The translations under genes were made by a program, and so were the position numbers. Positions 1 to 10,106 of a stretch of DNA of 64,000 nt are shown piece after piece. The stretch covers positions 23,410-87,409 of the forward strand of contig MEHQ01003752.1 in the NCBI GenBank assembly GCA_008828725.1. Reading direction: 5' to 3'. Position 1 is the stretch's first letter; every line of letters starts with the position of its first letter. This DNA comes from Saccharina japonica (Eukaryota; Sar; Phaeophyceae; Laminariales; Laminariaceae). The notes beneath the pieces are model-generated. The model saw only the letters and a list, made by a program, of their open reading frames with translations, had not been told where the DNA came from and made no database searches.

Positions 1-1095
1 GCACGTATCCAGTACAGGAATGGGGCATACATAAGGCGGTATAGTGCACCGAGATTATGACTGCCTTGTATCGGGTGGCCGCCTTATCCATTCCGTCGTG
101 TGAGCGCAATTTTCTGGTCATGGCGGCCGATTTTGACAGCCTTGTATCGGGCGACCGCCTAATTCGTGCTGCCTTACACAGGCCCCACTAATTGTACACT
201 GATTACGAACAACTTCTCAGTTAAGGCACTCCGTCGGTCATGAATGGTTGGCCTCAAAAGGGCAACTACTTAAAGCCCAATTAGCGGGGGTTGACTTTGG
301 CGCAACGGCTTCCCCCGCCCGACATAGCGCATGCGTATATATGCCTTCGGCTTATGTTGCGCACAGCTTGGTTCAGAAGGTCATTGAGCGATGCTATACA
401 GCTTCTGCCACAAAAAAAGCTGGGAAATAAAAGTGGCGACACAAGCAACAGAGTAGGGTGCGTCGACTTCGTTTCGACGCATACTTTAAATATATACGGA
501 GGGTGGTATACAGTTAGTAAGGATCCCGTACTGTATGTATTGACTCCTTAAAGTTTCCAGAACCTTGACCTGTAGTAAGTCGATCTCTTGACTGAAAGGT
601 ATCAAGATACTGTTCTCCTGGGTCTCTTTCCCACCTACAAAAACGATTTTGATTAATAAAAAAAAAGCTTAGCGCTCAACCCATTGGCGCACCTCAGCTG
701 CCCCATGGGCTACAGCAGTAGTAGTAGTAGACACGCACCGAACGGGTTGCAATTTATTGTGCAATTCTATGGTTACATACTCGAAATTGGAATCGAAACA
801 CAGCAGTACCATGGTATTGAATAGATATAGCCGTCACAGCAGTACTACAGTAATAGTTTGAGCCCACCGAGAACGCATGCTATACGGTAGAGAGAGTGAG
901 GGTGGTCACCTGAGGAGCTCTACAACTCACCCAAAAACTGAGTTTTGGTTTGAAAACAAAAGGGCTACGAGACTCGAGTATACCCGAGGAACAACCCCAA
1001 AGCCTTAACTACACAATGAACAATATTGGAAGACGCGTGCTACGATAGAGGTATCAATGTTTGGCTGAAATTCTTCAGAATGGTCGGGCTCCTTA

Positions 1096-1296
1096 GGGCC
1101 CAAGGAAAAAAAAAAAACAATTTGGAAAAAAAAAAAATCAAATCCGCTTTTCATTGGTCAGAACCCGCACCACCACCCAAGATTATACCCCAAGATCCTA
1201 ATCTTTGGTGCTGGTGCGTGTGTTGACCAATGAAAAGCGAATTTGAATTTTATTGTTTCCTAATTGAATTTAATTTGTACTCGTTAATATGGGCCC
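1096..1296. mobile_element. PIF/Harbinger-like MITE (H1)
   Basis: A palindromic 201-bp element starts GGGCCCA and ends GGGCCC. It is flanked by TTA (1093-1095 and 1297-1299), the 3-bp target duplication of this superfamily. Its centre is the inverted motif TTGGTGCTGGTGCGTGTG with CGCTTTTCATTGGTCA arms. Confidence 0.75.
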
Positions 1297-1416
1297 TTAT
1301 TAGTCCAAAATCGTCCTAATATTATTATGGTGCTGCAGAGTGTTTAATTTTTTTCTCAAGGCCATGGGATTGTTCATCGGTTACCACTTACGTTTCCCCC
1401 CCAATATAAGTTTTTA

Positions 1417-2222
1417 GGGCCCATCTTAACGAACATCGCTTTTTAATGAAATGGGAAAACAGTTTTTGTTTTTCGTTCGTTTTGAATACGATTTCCGTGA
1501 AAAAACGTGTTTGAGTCTTATCGAGGAATGGTGTATTGCGTCAAAACATGAGAATAACGCACAAGGGTCAACGGACACCCGTGAGCAACCAACGAGGCGA
1601 CCTACGGCCTGTGTCCTCTCCGGGGCGCCGCTGCCAGCGGAACTATGTCTGCCGGCACCGGCTAGGAGGCTATCACTCTAGGGATGTCTTGGGTGGGCTG
1701 GCGCAGCCCCGAAGCCCAACGCGGGCAGCAGCGACGTGGATACAGCGATCGAAGTTCTACGCCAAGTCGCGACCTGGTCGGTGCTCGTGTGGTTTGGGAG
1801 GCAAAGAGGGGTAAAAAATTGGGTTTGCGACGGCCTATATTAATTTTTAGGCGCCGCAAGCGGTCTACCCTATGCTAGGGGCCGTCGGACCTCGCGCTGC
1901 GGCTGATCCGGTAGCCGTGCCTCTCGGGAATGGTGGATCTCGCCTCTGAATCAGTCGACGACATGGCTCAAGTTTGCGTGGCTTCCTTCGGTTTCATGGA
2001 ACACGCCACGTCGAGTTGGATGAACCCCCCATTTCAATAAAACGAAGAGCAAAAGACGTCTTGTGGAATTCCGTTGTATTGAACTACTCAGTTTTGAAAT
2101 CGAAATATCTTGCTGGTTATTCACTTTTCGACCAATCAAACTGAATCAAATGCAAATCAAAACAAACGAAAAAAAAAAAAAAACTCGGACAAACGAAAAC
2201 AAATGTTCGTTAATACCGGCCC
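1417..2222. mobile_element. Longer Harbinger-like nonautonomous element (H2)
   Basis: The left end GGGCCCATCTTAACGAACAT is matched inversely by ATGTTCGTTAATACCGGCCC. Flanks are TTA and TTG. The 806-bp interior has a GC-rich core at 1560-1960 with no recognisable gene. Confidence 0.6.
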
Positions 2223-2341
2223 TTGGGTGAGGCATAGAGCTCCTCAAGTGACCACCCTCAGACAGTATATATATGGTGCACCTGTATGCAGGCTACCGTA
2301 CCATGCGTCGGAACACAATAACAATGAAATCCGGACGGTTA

Positions 2342-2549
2342 GGGCCCGTTTTAACGAAGACAAAAAAAAACAATTTGGAAAAAATAAAAATCAAATCCTC
2401 TTTTCATTGGTCAGAACCCGCACCACCACCCAAGATTATACCCCAAGATCCTAATCTTTGGTGCTGGTGCGTGTGTTGACCAATGAAAAGCGGATTTGAT
2501 TTTTATTTTTTCCAAATTGAATTTATTTTGTACTCGTTAATACGGGCCC
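2342..2549. mobile_element. PIF/Harbinger-like MITE (H3)
   Basis: It starts GGGCCCGTTTTAACGAAG and ends TCGTTAATACGGGCCC. The interior is the same as H1, and the flanks are TTA/TAA. Confidence 0.75.
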
Positions 2550-2562
2550 TAAGGAGGCTTTA

Positions 2563-2660
2563 ACCCATTCATAACTGAAAAAATTATCCCACACTAATTT
2601 CAAGCAGTTTGTCCCGAAAAACGGGGGACCGGTTCTCAAGGGGTTAATAGCCTTTAATAC
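2563..2660. mobile_element. Diverged piggyBac-like MITE relative
   Basis: CTTTAACCC..GTTTGTCCC..GGGGTTAATAG resembles the 89-bp TTAA-flanked family at 15775 and 55978 but is diverged. A second relative of this form is at 23026-23130. Confidence 0.4.
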
Positions 2661-2720
2661 TTTAATACTTTAATAGGTCATTATTCAGAAATAGTTTCAG
2701 CCAAAAAAAGGTACAGTAGT

Positions 2721-3063
2721 ATGTGAGGGTATTACCTGCTGAGCTATAGGGGTAAAATATCGATCGATAACCCAGCCCAGGGTAATCCTTGTAACACTCT
2801 CCCTCCCTCTGAACGGCGGGATTTGTGGGACGTCGGTACCGTATACGGCCGTACGTTGACCTACCCGCTTCGTTTTAATACCTGGGGAACCAGGGAGACG
2901 TGTTATTTGGGGACGCACGCGCAAGCGTTTCTGAAAAAAGAAACGTTCGAAGTGAGATTCGAACCCGTGTCCTCGACGACGTCAAATGTGAGGGTATTAC
3001 CTGCTGAGCTATAGGGGTAAAAGATCGATCGATTACCCAGCCCAGGGTAATCCTTATAACAAG
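2721..3063 (-). repeat. tRNA-related repeat with a 75-bp direct duplication
   Basis: 2721-2796 and 2985-3060 are near-identical (GAGGGTATTACCTGCTGAGC..CAGCCCAGGGTAATCCTT). On the minus strand 3015-2948 reads TAGCTCAGCAGGT (A-box-like), then GGGTTCGAATC (B-box-like). The arms do not fold as a good tRNA, so a tRNA-derived SINE head or pseudogene is likelier. Confidence 0.45.
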
Positions 3064-3325
3064 TACCTCTATTATCGTAGCACGCGTCCGAGTACACCTC
3101 CTTCCTCTCTATATACCTGATACACGGTACTGCTTAATGGAATTAATGATGCTACTTATAATAACATTAATACTGAGCGTCATGCGTTTGGACGTTTGGG
3201 ATCTCCCAATAACCAAAAAGGGCAGCGGGAGGGAGGGGAAGGGATGAGGGAGGAAAAGGGGAGCAGACGGAAGGGCAGGTACTGGAGGGGAAGGGCAAAG
3301 GGAGGAGAGGGAGGGGACGGGGGGG

Positions 3326-3507
3326 NNNNNNNNNNNNNNNNNNNNNNNNNNNNNNNNNNNNNNNNNNNNNNNNNNNNNNNNNNNNNNNNNNNNNNNNNNN
3401 NNNNNNNNNNNNNNNNNNNNNNNNNNNNNNNNNNNNNNNNNNNNNNNNNNNNNNNNNNNNNNNNNNNNNNNNNNNNNNNNNNNNNNNNNNNNNNNNNNNN
3501 NNNNNNN
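3326..3507. other. Assembly gap (182 N)
   Basis: The gap is a run of N flanked by G-rich purine tracts (GGGGAGGAAAAGGG type). This suggests that a G-rich low-complexity tract caused it. Frames crossing it are not real. Confidence 0.99.
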
Positions 3508-3983
3508 GGGGGGGGAGGACAGAGGGGAAGGAAAGGTGGGGGGGACTTCGATACCACCCCACAGATCCGAGCTGCTCGTATTGACTCGTACCACGACTAA
3601 ATATGGCAATACGTTTATCAGAAAGGAGCAAAGGGTTGCAGGGTGGCCACGAACAAAGAACGGGGCGTATACGTACCTTTAACCGATGACACGTGGCGCA
3701 GAAGAAATGTGGACGCTTTGCAGACCGCAGATGCCGGGCCTCGTACGAAGCTCGAAGCTCGAACTGCTGTAGTATTCTTTTGAACATACAGAGTCACTGC
3801 GGTATTCAAATGACCAATTAAAAACACCAGCTATCACTAGCGTATGAAGCACTCGTGTTGTATCGTTACGTATGGTCTTTTCTTGTGCGTACCAGGGTAT
3901 ACATTATGCGTACCACACAGGGTATCCATGTGTAGAATGAAGTAAAATACAAATGAAAGCGCCGAAATATATACGTACCGGAA

Positions 3984-4266
3984 ACGCATGCTACGATAGA
4001 GGTATAATATGGTATACCTTTTTTTGGCTGTTTTTCTGGATGACGGGGCTCCTTAGCCCAAAATTGTCGGGATTGAATTTTTCTTTAAGTCTTGTGTTGC
4101 AAAAAACAAATATTGTGTACGTAGTTGAGCCATGGGATTGCTCATCGGGCAGCACTTTGTAACTTTTATTCCCCTCCACAACCAGGTTTTGGGGGAGGTA
4201 TACTGTAGTCCTCAAGTGACCACCCGCCTCAGAAACAACATGGTGTATACACCTCTCGTATGCGCA
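3984..4266 (+). mobile_element. MITE-1 copy
   Basis: It starts ACGCATGCTACGATAGAGGT and ends ACACCTCTCGTATGCGC, with the internal CTCCTTAGCCCAAAATTGTC and CCTCAAGTGACCACCC blocks. Confidence 0.75.
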
Positions 4267-4584
4267 CTGCTGTTGTAGCAAGCGTCCGTTTATACGATGC
4301 GTACGTATAGATGTATGATACGTACCTCTTTGTAGAATAATCCATGAAATAGTCGAAATACTTGTTGTATACTGCGGTATATATACCTGGTACGAGAGTA
4401 CTACTTACTGTGGTTTTCGGTTTACGGAAAAATTCCGTGCACCCAGGTGGGTGGAAATCTATTGTACACCCAAATTGTTATTATATACCTGGTACTGTAT
4501 AAACGTCGTAGTTTTATGAGTGATCAACGCTGAAGATCATGCTACACATTGTCGGATGGCAAAGATAATAATAATAAACGTCGT

Positions 4585-4855
4585 ACCTGGTACCTGGTAG
4601 GTTTTACTGCGCATCGTAGTGCACCAAGAACCCTGACCCCTGACCCCACGACCGATACGTAGGATGGCGGTTCGACGGTTTGTGCTTCGCGCTCTCGATT
4701 TACGGTTCTCGCTTCGCGCTCACGGCTCACGGCCTCCGGCGGCTCAGTAAATCGTGAGTGCGAAGCGCGAATCGTCCTCCCACGTATAATACGGTGGTGG
4801 GATCAGGGTTCTTGGTGCACAACAAGTACGCAGTAAAACCTGCTGTACCAGGAAT
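4585..4855. mobile_element. Foldback element with ~48-bp inverted ends
   Basis: GGTTTTACTGCG..TGCACCAAGAACCCTGA at 4598-4636 is repeated inverted at 4804-4845 (TCAGGGTTCTTGGTGCAC..CGCAGTAAAACC). A second, inner inverted pair (GTGCTTCGCGCTCTCGATTTAC and its counterpart at 4745) lies between them. Confidence 0.6.
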
Positions 4856-4867
4856 AAAATAAAATAA

Positions 4868-5734
4868 TTATAAATACGTCAGAATTATACCATGAGATGG
4901 TATATAATAACAATCTGGGCGTACAATTAATTTCCACTTGGCTGGGTGCACGGAATGTTTTCGGGGGCAAAATATTAAAATGCCAGCAGAGGATCTTCCA
5001 AATTTCCAAATTATTTCCGTTCCGTAAATAAATTGATGATCTGAGCGTTCGCCCACCAAGTATATCCACATGCACCATGGATACCAAGTTAGCAATGCCG
5101 TACTCGTATACAAACATAGGAAACCGACAAAAAACGAGAACAGCTGCTGCAGCCATTCAGCATTGATTATTGCAGGTTGTGCACCCAGGCACCCGTCGTA
5201 CTTTTGACTTGCTGTACCGGTAACTTTGGAGAGTTCGGAATGTTGACAATAATTGTTGGTACGAGTATGGAGGCGATGTGGTTCGCTTATTATGCATCCA
5301 CAAACAAACTCGTTGGACGTTCTGTCAATCAAGTTCCTTCCTCTTCCTCCTTCCTCCTGCAGCTGCTGCTGCTGTTGTTCTTCTGTGCGCTGTGGTTTGA
5401 GCATTTTTGCGTCGTCTGGAGATCCCCCAAGAATCGACCAGGAGGACGAGGAGGCGAGAGTGCCACGGGGGGGGCGCAAATAGGAGGAAGCACAGGAGCA
5501 CCTACCTCTTCTCATTGTCTTTGGCAGCGCGAGGTTCGTGGAATGATGCATGCATGCATGTTGAATGTCGTTCTTCTGTCTGTGTGGTATAGAGTGTAAT
5601 ATTTTCGGAGCACTTTCGAACAATTGTTTTACCCCTGCCCTCCCTCCAAAAATAGTATCATTAGGGCCGGCCGTATAAGCAGTGTCTGCCGCGTGTGTGT
5701 GCGTGTTGTGCGCTTGGTATTCTCGTGCACACAC
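4868..5734. other. Gene-free stretch with long chance frames and CAG tracts
   Basis: The minus strand is open for 288 codons (4868-5734), with a Gln run coded by CAG/CTG repeats and no recognisable domain. The plus strand is open for 140 codons over the same bases. I see no splice pattern or conserved motif. More CAG/GCT tracts occur to 6270. 5740-7700 holds only microsatellites. Confidence 0.4.
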
Positions 5735-7738
5735 ACGTGGTGGAACTCGCCCTTCTGCTGCTTGTTTGCGCTAAATATTAGCACTGGTACTTCGTACCTA
5801 CTACTATATACTGCTGTGTCGTAGGATTAGGATTTGCAATATTCTTGTAGCAGCGCTGCTCTCTGCTGTGCGTGATTACTGCACTTGTCCGATTTTTTTG
5901 TAGTCAATTTTAATTCTTCTTCTCTTCTCTCTCATGTTTGTCGCAAGCGTCTCATACCGGTATATATAGCAGCAGCAGCAGTACAGCCTACAGCAGCAGT
6001 GGTATGCTACCAGTACAGTAGAAAGGGATGACCTTCAAGCCCCCATTCAATAAAGGCCATGTTGCGCATTGCATGTTGTACTGCTGTGCTGTAGTACGTG
6101 TTGTTACTGTTGCTGTGGAGCCAGCAACCAGCAACCAGCAAGCCTATAAGGATGTCGTTCAGACGACAACGTATCAGTTACCTGGTACATAGTTGTTGCA
6201 TTCTCGACTCCTTTCGTGATGCTATATCATGTATCCTGCATACGAGTACACAGCAGCAGCAGCAGCATCCCCTACTACTACCGGGGAATAGATAGACGAT
6301 CGAAGCTCACAAACAGCTATTAATATTATTATTTATTTGTAGCTCTACGTACGTACGTTACAGCTGCGCGAGGACGGAGCAATATATACATTGGGTGGTG
6401 TGGTGCGTGTCCTTTGGTGCCATCACAATCAATTTCGAAAGTTTGAATACTCTGTAGACCACCAGACCACATGTTTTGGCGTTTTTTTTCAATGGATTTT
6501 TAAGGCTTGCTTTTGTGTTTTGCTTGTTTTGTTGAACGAAACTTTTGTCTTTTGCTGCAGGACGCAGGACAGGTGGGGGAGAAATAACCTCCCCTCTCCT
6601 TTTTGCTGCAACTGATGCTTCGTATATACGTAGAAGCAGTTAGAAAGAGTCGCATTTGAACGTATGATACGAGTACGAGTACATACGCCAGTTATGCAAA
6701 AAAATAAGGGGGGGTTCCAACCCGGGGGTTCACCTGTTGTTGCATTCTGATGTTCTATTATTTCGGAAAACCATGCATGGTAAACGTAATAATATGCGTA
6801 GGTACCGCGGTAGGACCAATAATATTGTTGCTAAAAATAGGGAAATATAAGAACGGTCAACACAACACACACACCTACAGAAGCAGGCTTGTACGGGTAT
6901 AGTAATGACATCATATCTGGTACTGTATATCCAACATTTTTGCGCGGCACCAGCAGTACGATTATATAAAATGTGTACGAGCACTGCATGCGGCATGCTT
7001 GTAGAATGCAGAATAGTGTACTATTAATACTATTAATAGTGTACGGGGCATAAAAAAAACGACGACGGACAAAGATAATTAAGATAATTTAAGAGCAGAC
7101 AGAACAACAACCAACAAAGAACGAACGTCCAACTTACTTTTTTTCTTACCTAAGGTATTGTATGTATGGAAGAAGAGCCGCTTGATCCATTCATTATTCC
7201 GAAGTCGTTCCTCTCATTTTATTACGATGTCACTCCAGCGACGTCAGAATTCCACGCGCATACAAATTATTCAAAATTGGTTTGGATTATTAGAACGATA
7301 GGAAATAAGAGTATGGGTACGAGTACACGACGAGAGGGAAGGAGCAAGAGCAGAAAAAACGGAGCACGAAGATGCAGCAGTTGTACGAGTACAAGGTCCC
7401 CCTTCGGGATTGTGGCCGACTCGAAACCCAGCAGGCGTTCGTTCCTCGTACCAGCTACTTGTACGTAGCCACCGGACAAGAACAAAGATAAACTCAAAAT
7501 GACTCTTGTTAAAAGCTAAATAAAAAGTGAGGTCGTAGCCTCCGTCCACCGCGCAGGCAGGCGCAAGTAACCGGCCAGCAAGTAACACCGACCAACTTAA
7601 ACGAGTTCATAGTTATTAACACGGGGAACGATGATAGTAAATAGGACCAATTATTGTTGGTAAAATTAGGTAAATCAAGGTAAATATATATTAATACCTA
7701 GTAGTTTTCTTGTGTGTGTCGTAGGTCCTGTATTTACT

Positions 7739-8085
7739 ATTTTTTTTTTTTTTTTTTTTTCCATCCCATTCATTATCTTCGCACTCCCGTCTCTCCCTCC
7801 CTAGTCGTAACTCAGATCCGGGGTCACAAAGTAGGCTCCTCTCCCTCCTCCCCCACTACGGTTCTTGCCTTGATTTTTATCGCGCAGAGGGTTCAGCCTT
7901 CCCAACGCTCGTCGATTTTCATCGAATTTTGCCAACTCACGCTCTCGCGCTTTCTGCTAGTCAAGATATTTTTTGCGAGAAAAAGTGCCTATGAGCATGC
8001 ACTCGGCGGGGCTCGAACTTGCTTTCTTGACGCTAACAGGCTTCGTGGTTACCTGCTAGCCCACCGGGGCGACCGGCGGTCCCCC
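7739..8085 (-). mobile_element. tRNA-derived SINE, copy 1, with A-tail
   Basis: On the minus strand the head reads GGTGGGCTAGCAGGTAACC (A-box) and AGTTCGAGCCCC (B-box). A body shared with 20733 and 62468 follows (AAAATC..GGCA..CCGTAGTGGGGGAGG..AGCCTACTTTGTGACCCC). The element ends in about 22 A (poly-T at 7740-7761 on +). Full length is about 345 bp. Confidence 0.7.
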
Positions 8086-8255
8086 ATAAATAGTTTATAT
8101 TAAAGATAAGAGCTCAAGCCGGAAGTAGGGGGTGCAGAAGAAGGAGTTGTATAGACGGTGTGCATGATTACTAAGGATTCCTTTTGCTTCCTTCCGTGGT
8201 TTTTACTTTTTGCTTTCGGAGTGTGCTCATGAGTGATCAACGTTGAAGCTCATCA

Positions 8256-8352
8256 GACTGGGTGAGACACAGAGTAATGAAACTGGGTGAGACACAGAGT
8301 AATGAAACTGGGTGAGACACAGAGTAATGAAACTGGGTGAGACACAGAGTAT
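8256..8352 (+). repeat. 25-bp tandem repeat, four units
   Basis: AACTGGGTGAGACACAGAGT plus AATGA repeats at 8256, 8281, 8306 and 8331. A single unit with the same right flank (ATCCCCTTGCAG) recurs at 23669-23706. Confidence 0.9.
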
Positions 8353-9087
8353 CCCCTTGCAGGTTTGTCTATTAAGCATCCTTGCTTGGTGTTACCCACT
8401 TCCACGTAGAATCAAGCGTAGGAGAGAAGCAGGTTGTATCAATCCCAGAGCCGTGATGGCATCTGGCTCGGACACGGCGAAGGGCTTCACGTATGGCGGC
8501 AATTTTGTTAATAGGGGGGCCTGGGAAAAAAAGAAAAAAAAGAGAGAGAAAGATTTCCCAAGTCTTTCGGAGGTTTTTTCGATACGGGCTACGGGGTTGC
8601 TCAATTTTTCGAGTTTTGGTTTCCGGCCATGTGCCCTCTGCTGCGAGGCCACTCTACCCCTCCCGATCTTATAAATACCCCGAATACGAATGCCATCCAA
8701 GTAATACGAAGACGGACCAATTACCTATACTGAGGTAATTACCGGTCTTCCAGGCCCCATACCATTACATTAGCCCACCCTGATGAGCCGTATATGCAGA
8801 AATCTGAGAAAATGGGGGAAATCTCAGTTCCACGAACTAAAACATGAGTCGAAGATGCGGCTTCTCAAAACCCACTCCCACACCTCTACAGTAAGTTGCT
8901 AGGATAAGAAGGATGGCAAGGATAATCAGCATCCACTCAGTGAGTTCGTACCAGGTATGTACCAGGTACAGAGTATTTGTTATGATTTTGGGGGCGAGAC
9001 GCAAAGCCCAAAGCAGTTGGCGGGGAAGTTTCCGATAGTGGTTTGCTGCTTCTGCTATTGTAGTGCGATGTGGTTCCAGTATTGGCC

Positions 9088-9250
9088 CTTCTTTAGTGCC
9101 GATATGCTCTAGCCAACAATGCCGGCACTATAGTAGCTGCAACCGGCACTGCTCCGCATACTGCCGCTCTGGTTACTCCCGTCTGTGCCAATCGGTTTCA
9201 CAGGCACGCACTATATCGGGCAGCCGGCACTACTCAACCTGTACTATAGA
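9088..9250. repeat. Dispersed CCGGCACTATAG-rich repeat
   Basis: It is homologous, inverted, to 26045-26245: both share the motifs CAACCGGCACT, TCTGTGCCA..TTCACAGGCAC and GGGCAGCCGGC in the same order. No coding was seen. Confidence 0.6.
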
Positions 9251-9314
9251 GGGACCACTCCTACTGTACTGGTATACAAGGTAAAGCATTTGTGCACTCC
9301 AGGTGCGTCTTGCC

Positions 9315-10062
9315 CCTCTGCCTGGTCGGTGAAAACCTGACATGCTCCGTCCCGGCATTGTAGGGATGCGAGTGTCTGTGGTCATACGACTACGGCCATG
9401 CATGAAAATGAAGTACACCCCCCAACGAGGCTGTCGTCCATATGCAAGTCCGCCTCACAGGCGGTTCTTGGCAGGATGCAGCTCACCCTCCATGCGACTT
9501 GAGCAATACCTCACGGCGCTTCGCGCTTGGTGCAAGCAATGTCTGCCTGGTTGGTGAAAACCCAACTTGCCCCGTCCCGGCATTGTAGCGGTGCGAAGAT
9601 TTATGGTCATCAACTACGGCCATGCATGGCATGAGTACACCCCCCCCGTTTCAAAAGCGGTTCTCAGTAGGATGCAGCTCACCATTCATGCGACACGCCC
9701 AACACCTCACGGTGCTTTGCGCTTTGGTTCAAGCAATGTCTGCCTGGTTGGTGAAAACCCAGCGTCCTCCGCGCCGGCACTGTAGCGGTACGAAAATTTA
9801 TGGTCGTAAAACTACGGCCATGCACTTCAAGAGAACACCCCACCCCCCACTCCCGTCCCAAGCCCGTCTCGAAAGCAGTGCTCAATAGAATACAGCGCAC
9901 CCTTCGTGCGACTCACCCGACACGTCACGGCGCTTCACACTTAGTGCAAGCAATGCCTGCCTGGTTGGAGAAAACCCAGTGTTCTCCGTGCCGGCATTGT
10001 AGGGGTGCGGAGATTTATGGTCATACGACTACGGCCGTGCATGACACGAGTATACCCCCTCT
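9315..10062 (+). repeat. ~200-216 bp tandem repeat abutting the LRR gene
   Basis: About 3.5 units start near 9317, 9541, 9739 and 9955, each with CTGCCTGGTTGGTGAAAACC, CGGCATTGTAG, GGTCATACGACTACGGCC and a C-rich tract. Single or inverted units occur at 34780-34990 (-), 37690-37930 (-), 60715-60870 and 61320-61580. The array ends about 45 bp before the LRR gene start codon. Confidence 0.8.
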
Positions 10063-10106
10063 CCTCCCCCGGCCCTCCCCCCCCTCCTCCCACCCTTCTA
10101 TTGGTT

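Larger units (their letters stand above)
1032..2309 (+). mobile_element. MITE-1 copy carrying two Harbinger-like insertions
   Basis: It starts GACGCGTGCTACGATAGAGG and ends near CCATGCGTC. The MITE-1 interior is split by insertions at 1096-1296 and 1417-2222. MITE-1 has ends like ACGCRTGCTACGRTAGAGGT and its complement, with GGCTCCTTAACCCAAAATCG and GAGGTATAGAGCTCCTCAAG inside. It has no coding sequence. Confidence 0.75.

Noticed and set aside
2948-3015. Functional tRNA gene on the minus strand
   Set aside because: A- and B-box-like sequences are present but the D and T arms do not pair. The segment is part of a duplicated repeat.
3109-3787. Frames spanning the N gap
   Set aside because: They are open only because the gap is read as unknown residues.
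4868-5734. 288-codon minus-strand open frame
   Set aside because: It has a Gln run from a CAG microsatellite, no domain, an overlapping frame on the other strand and no splice support.
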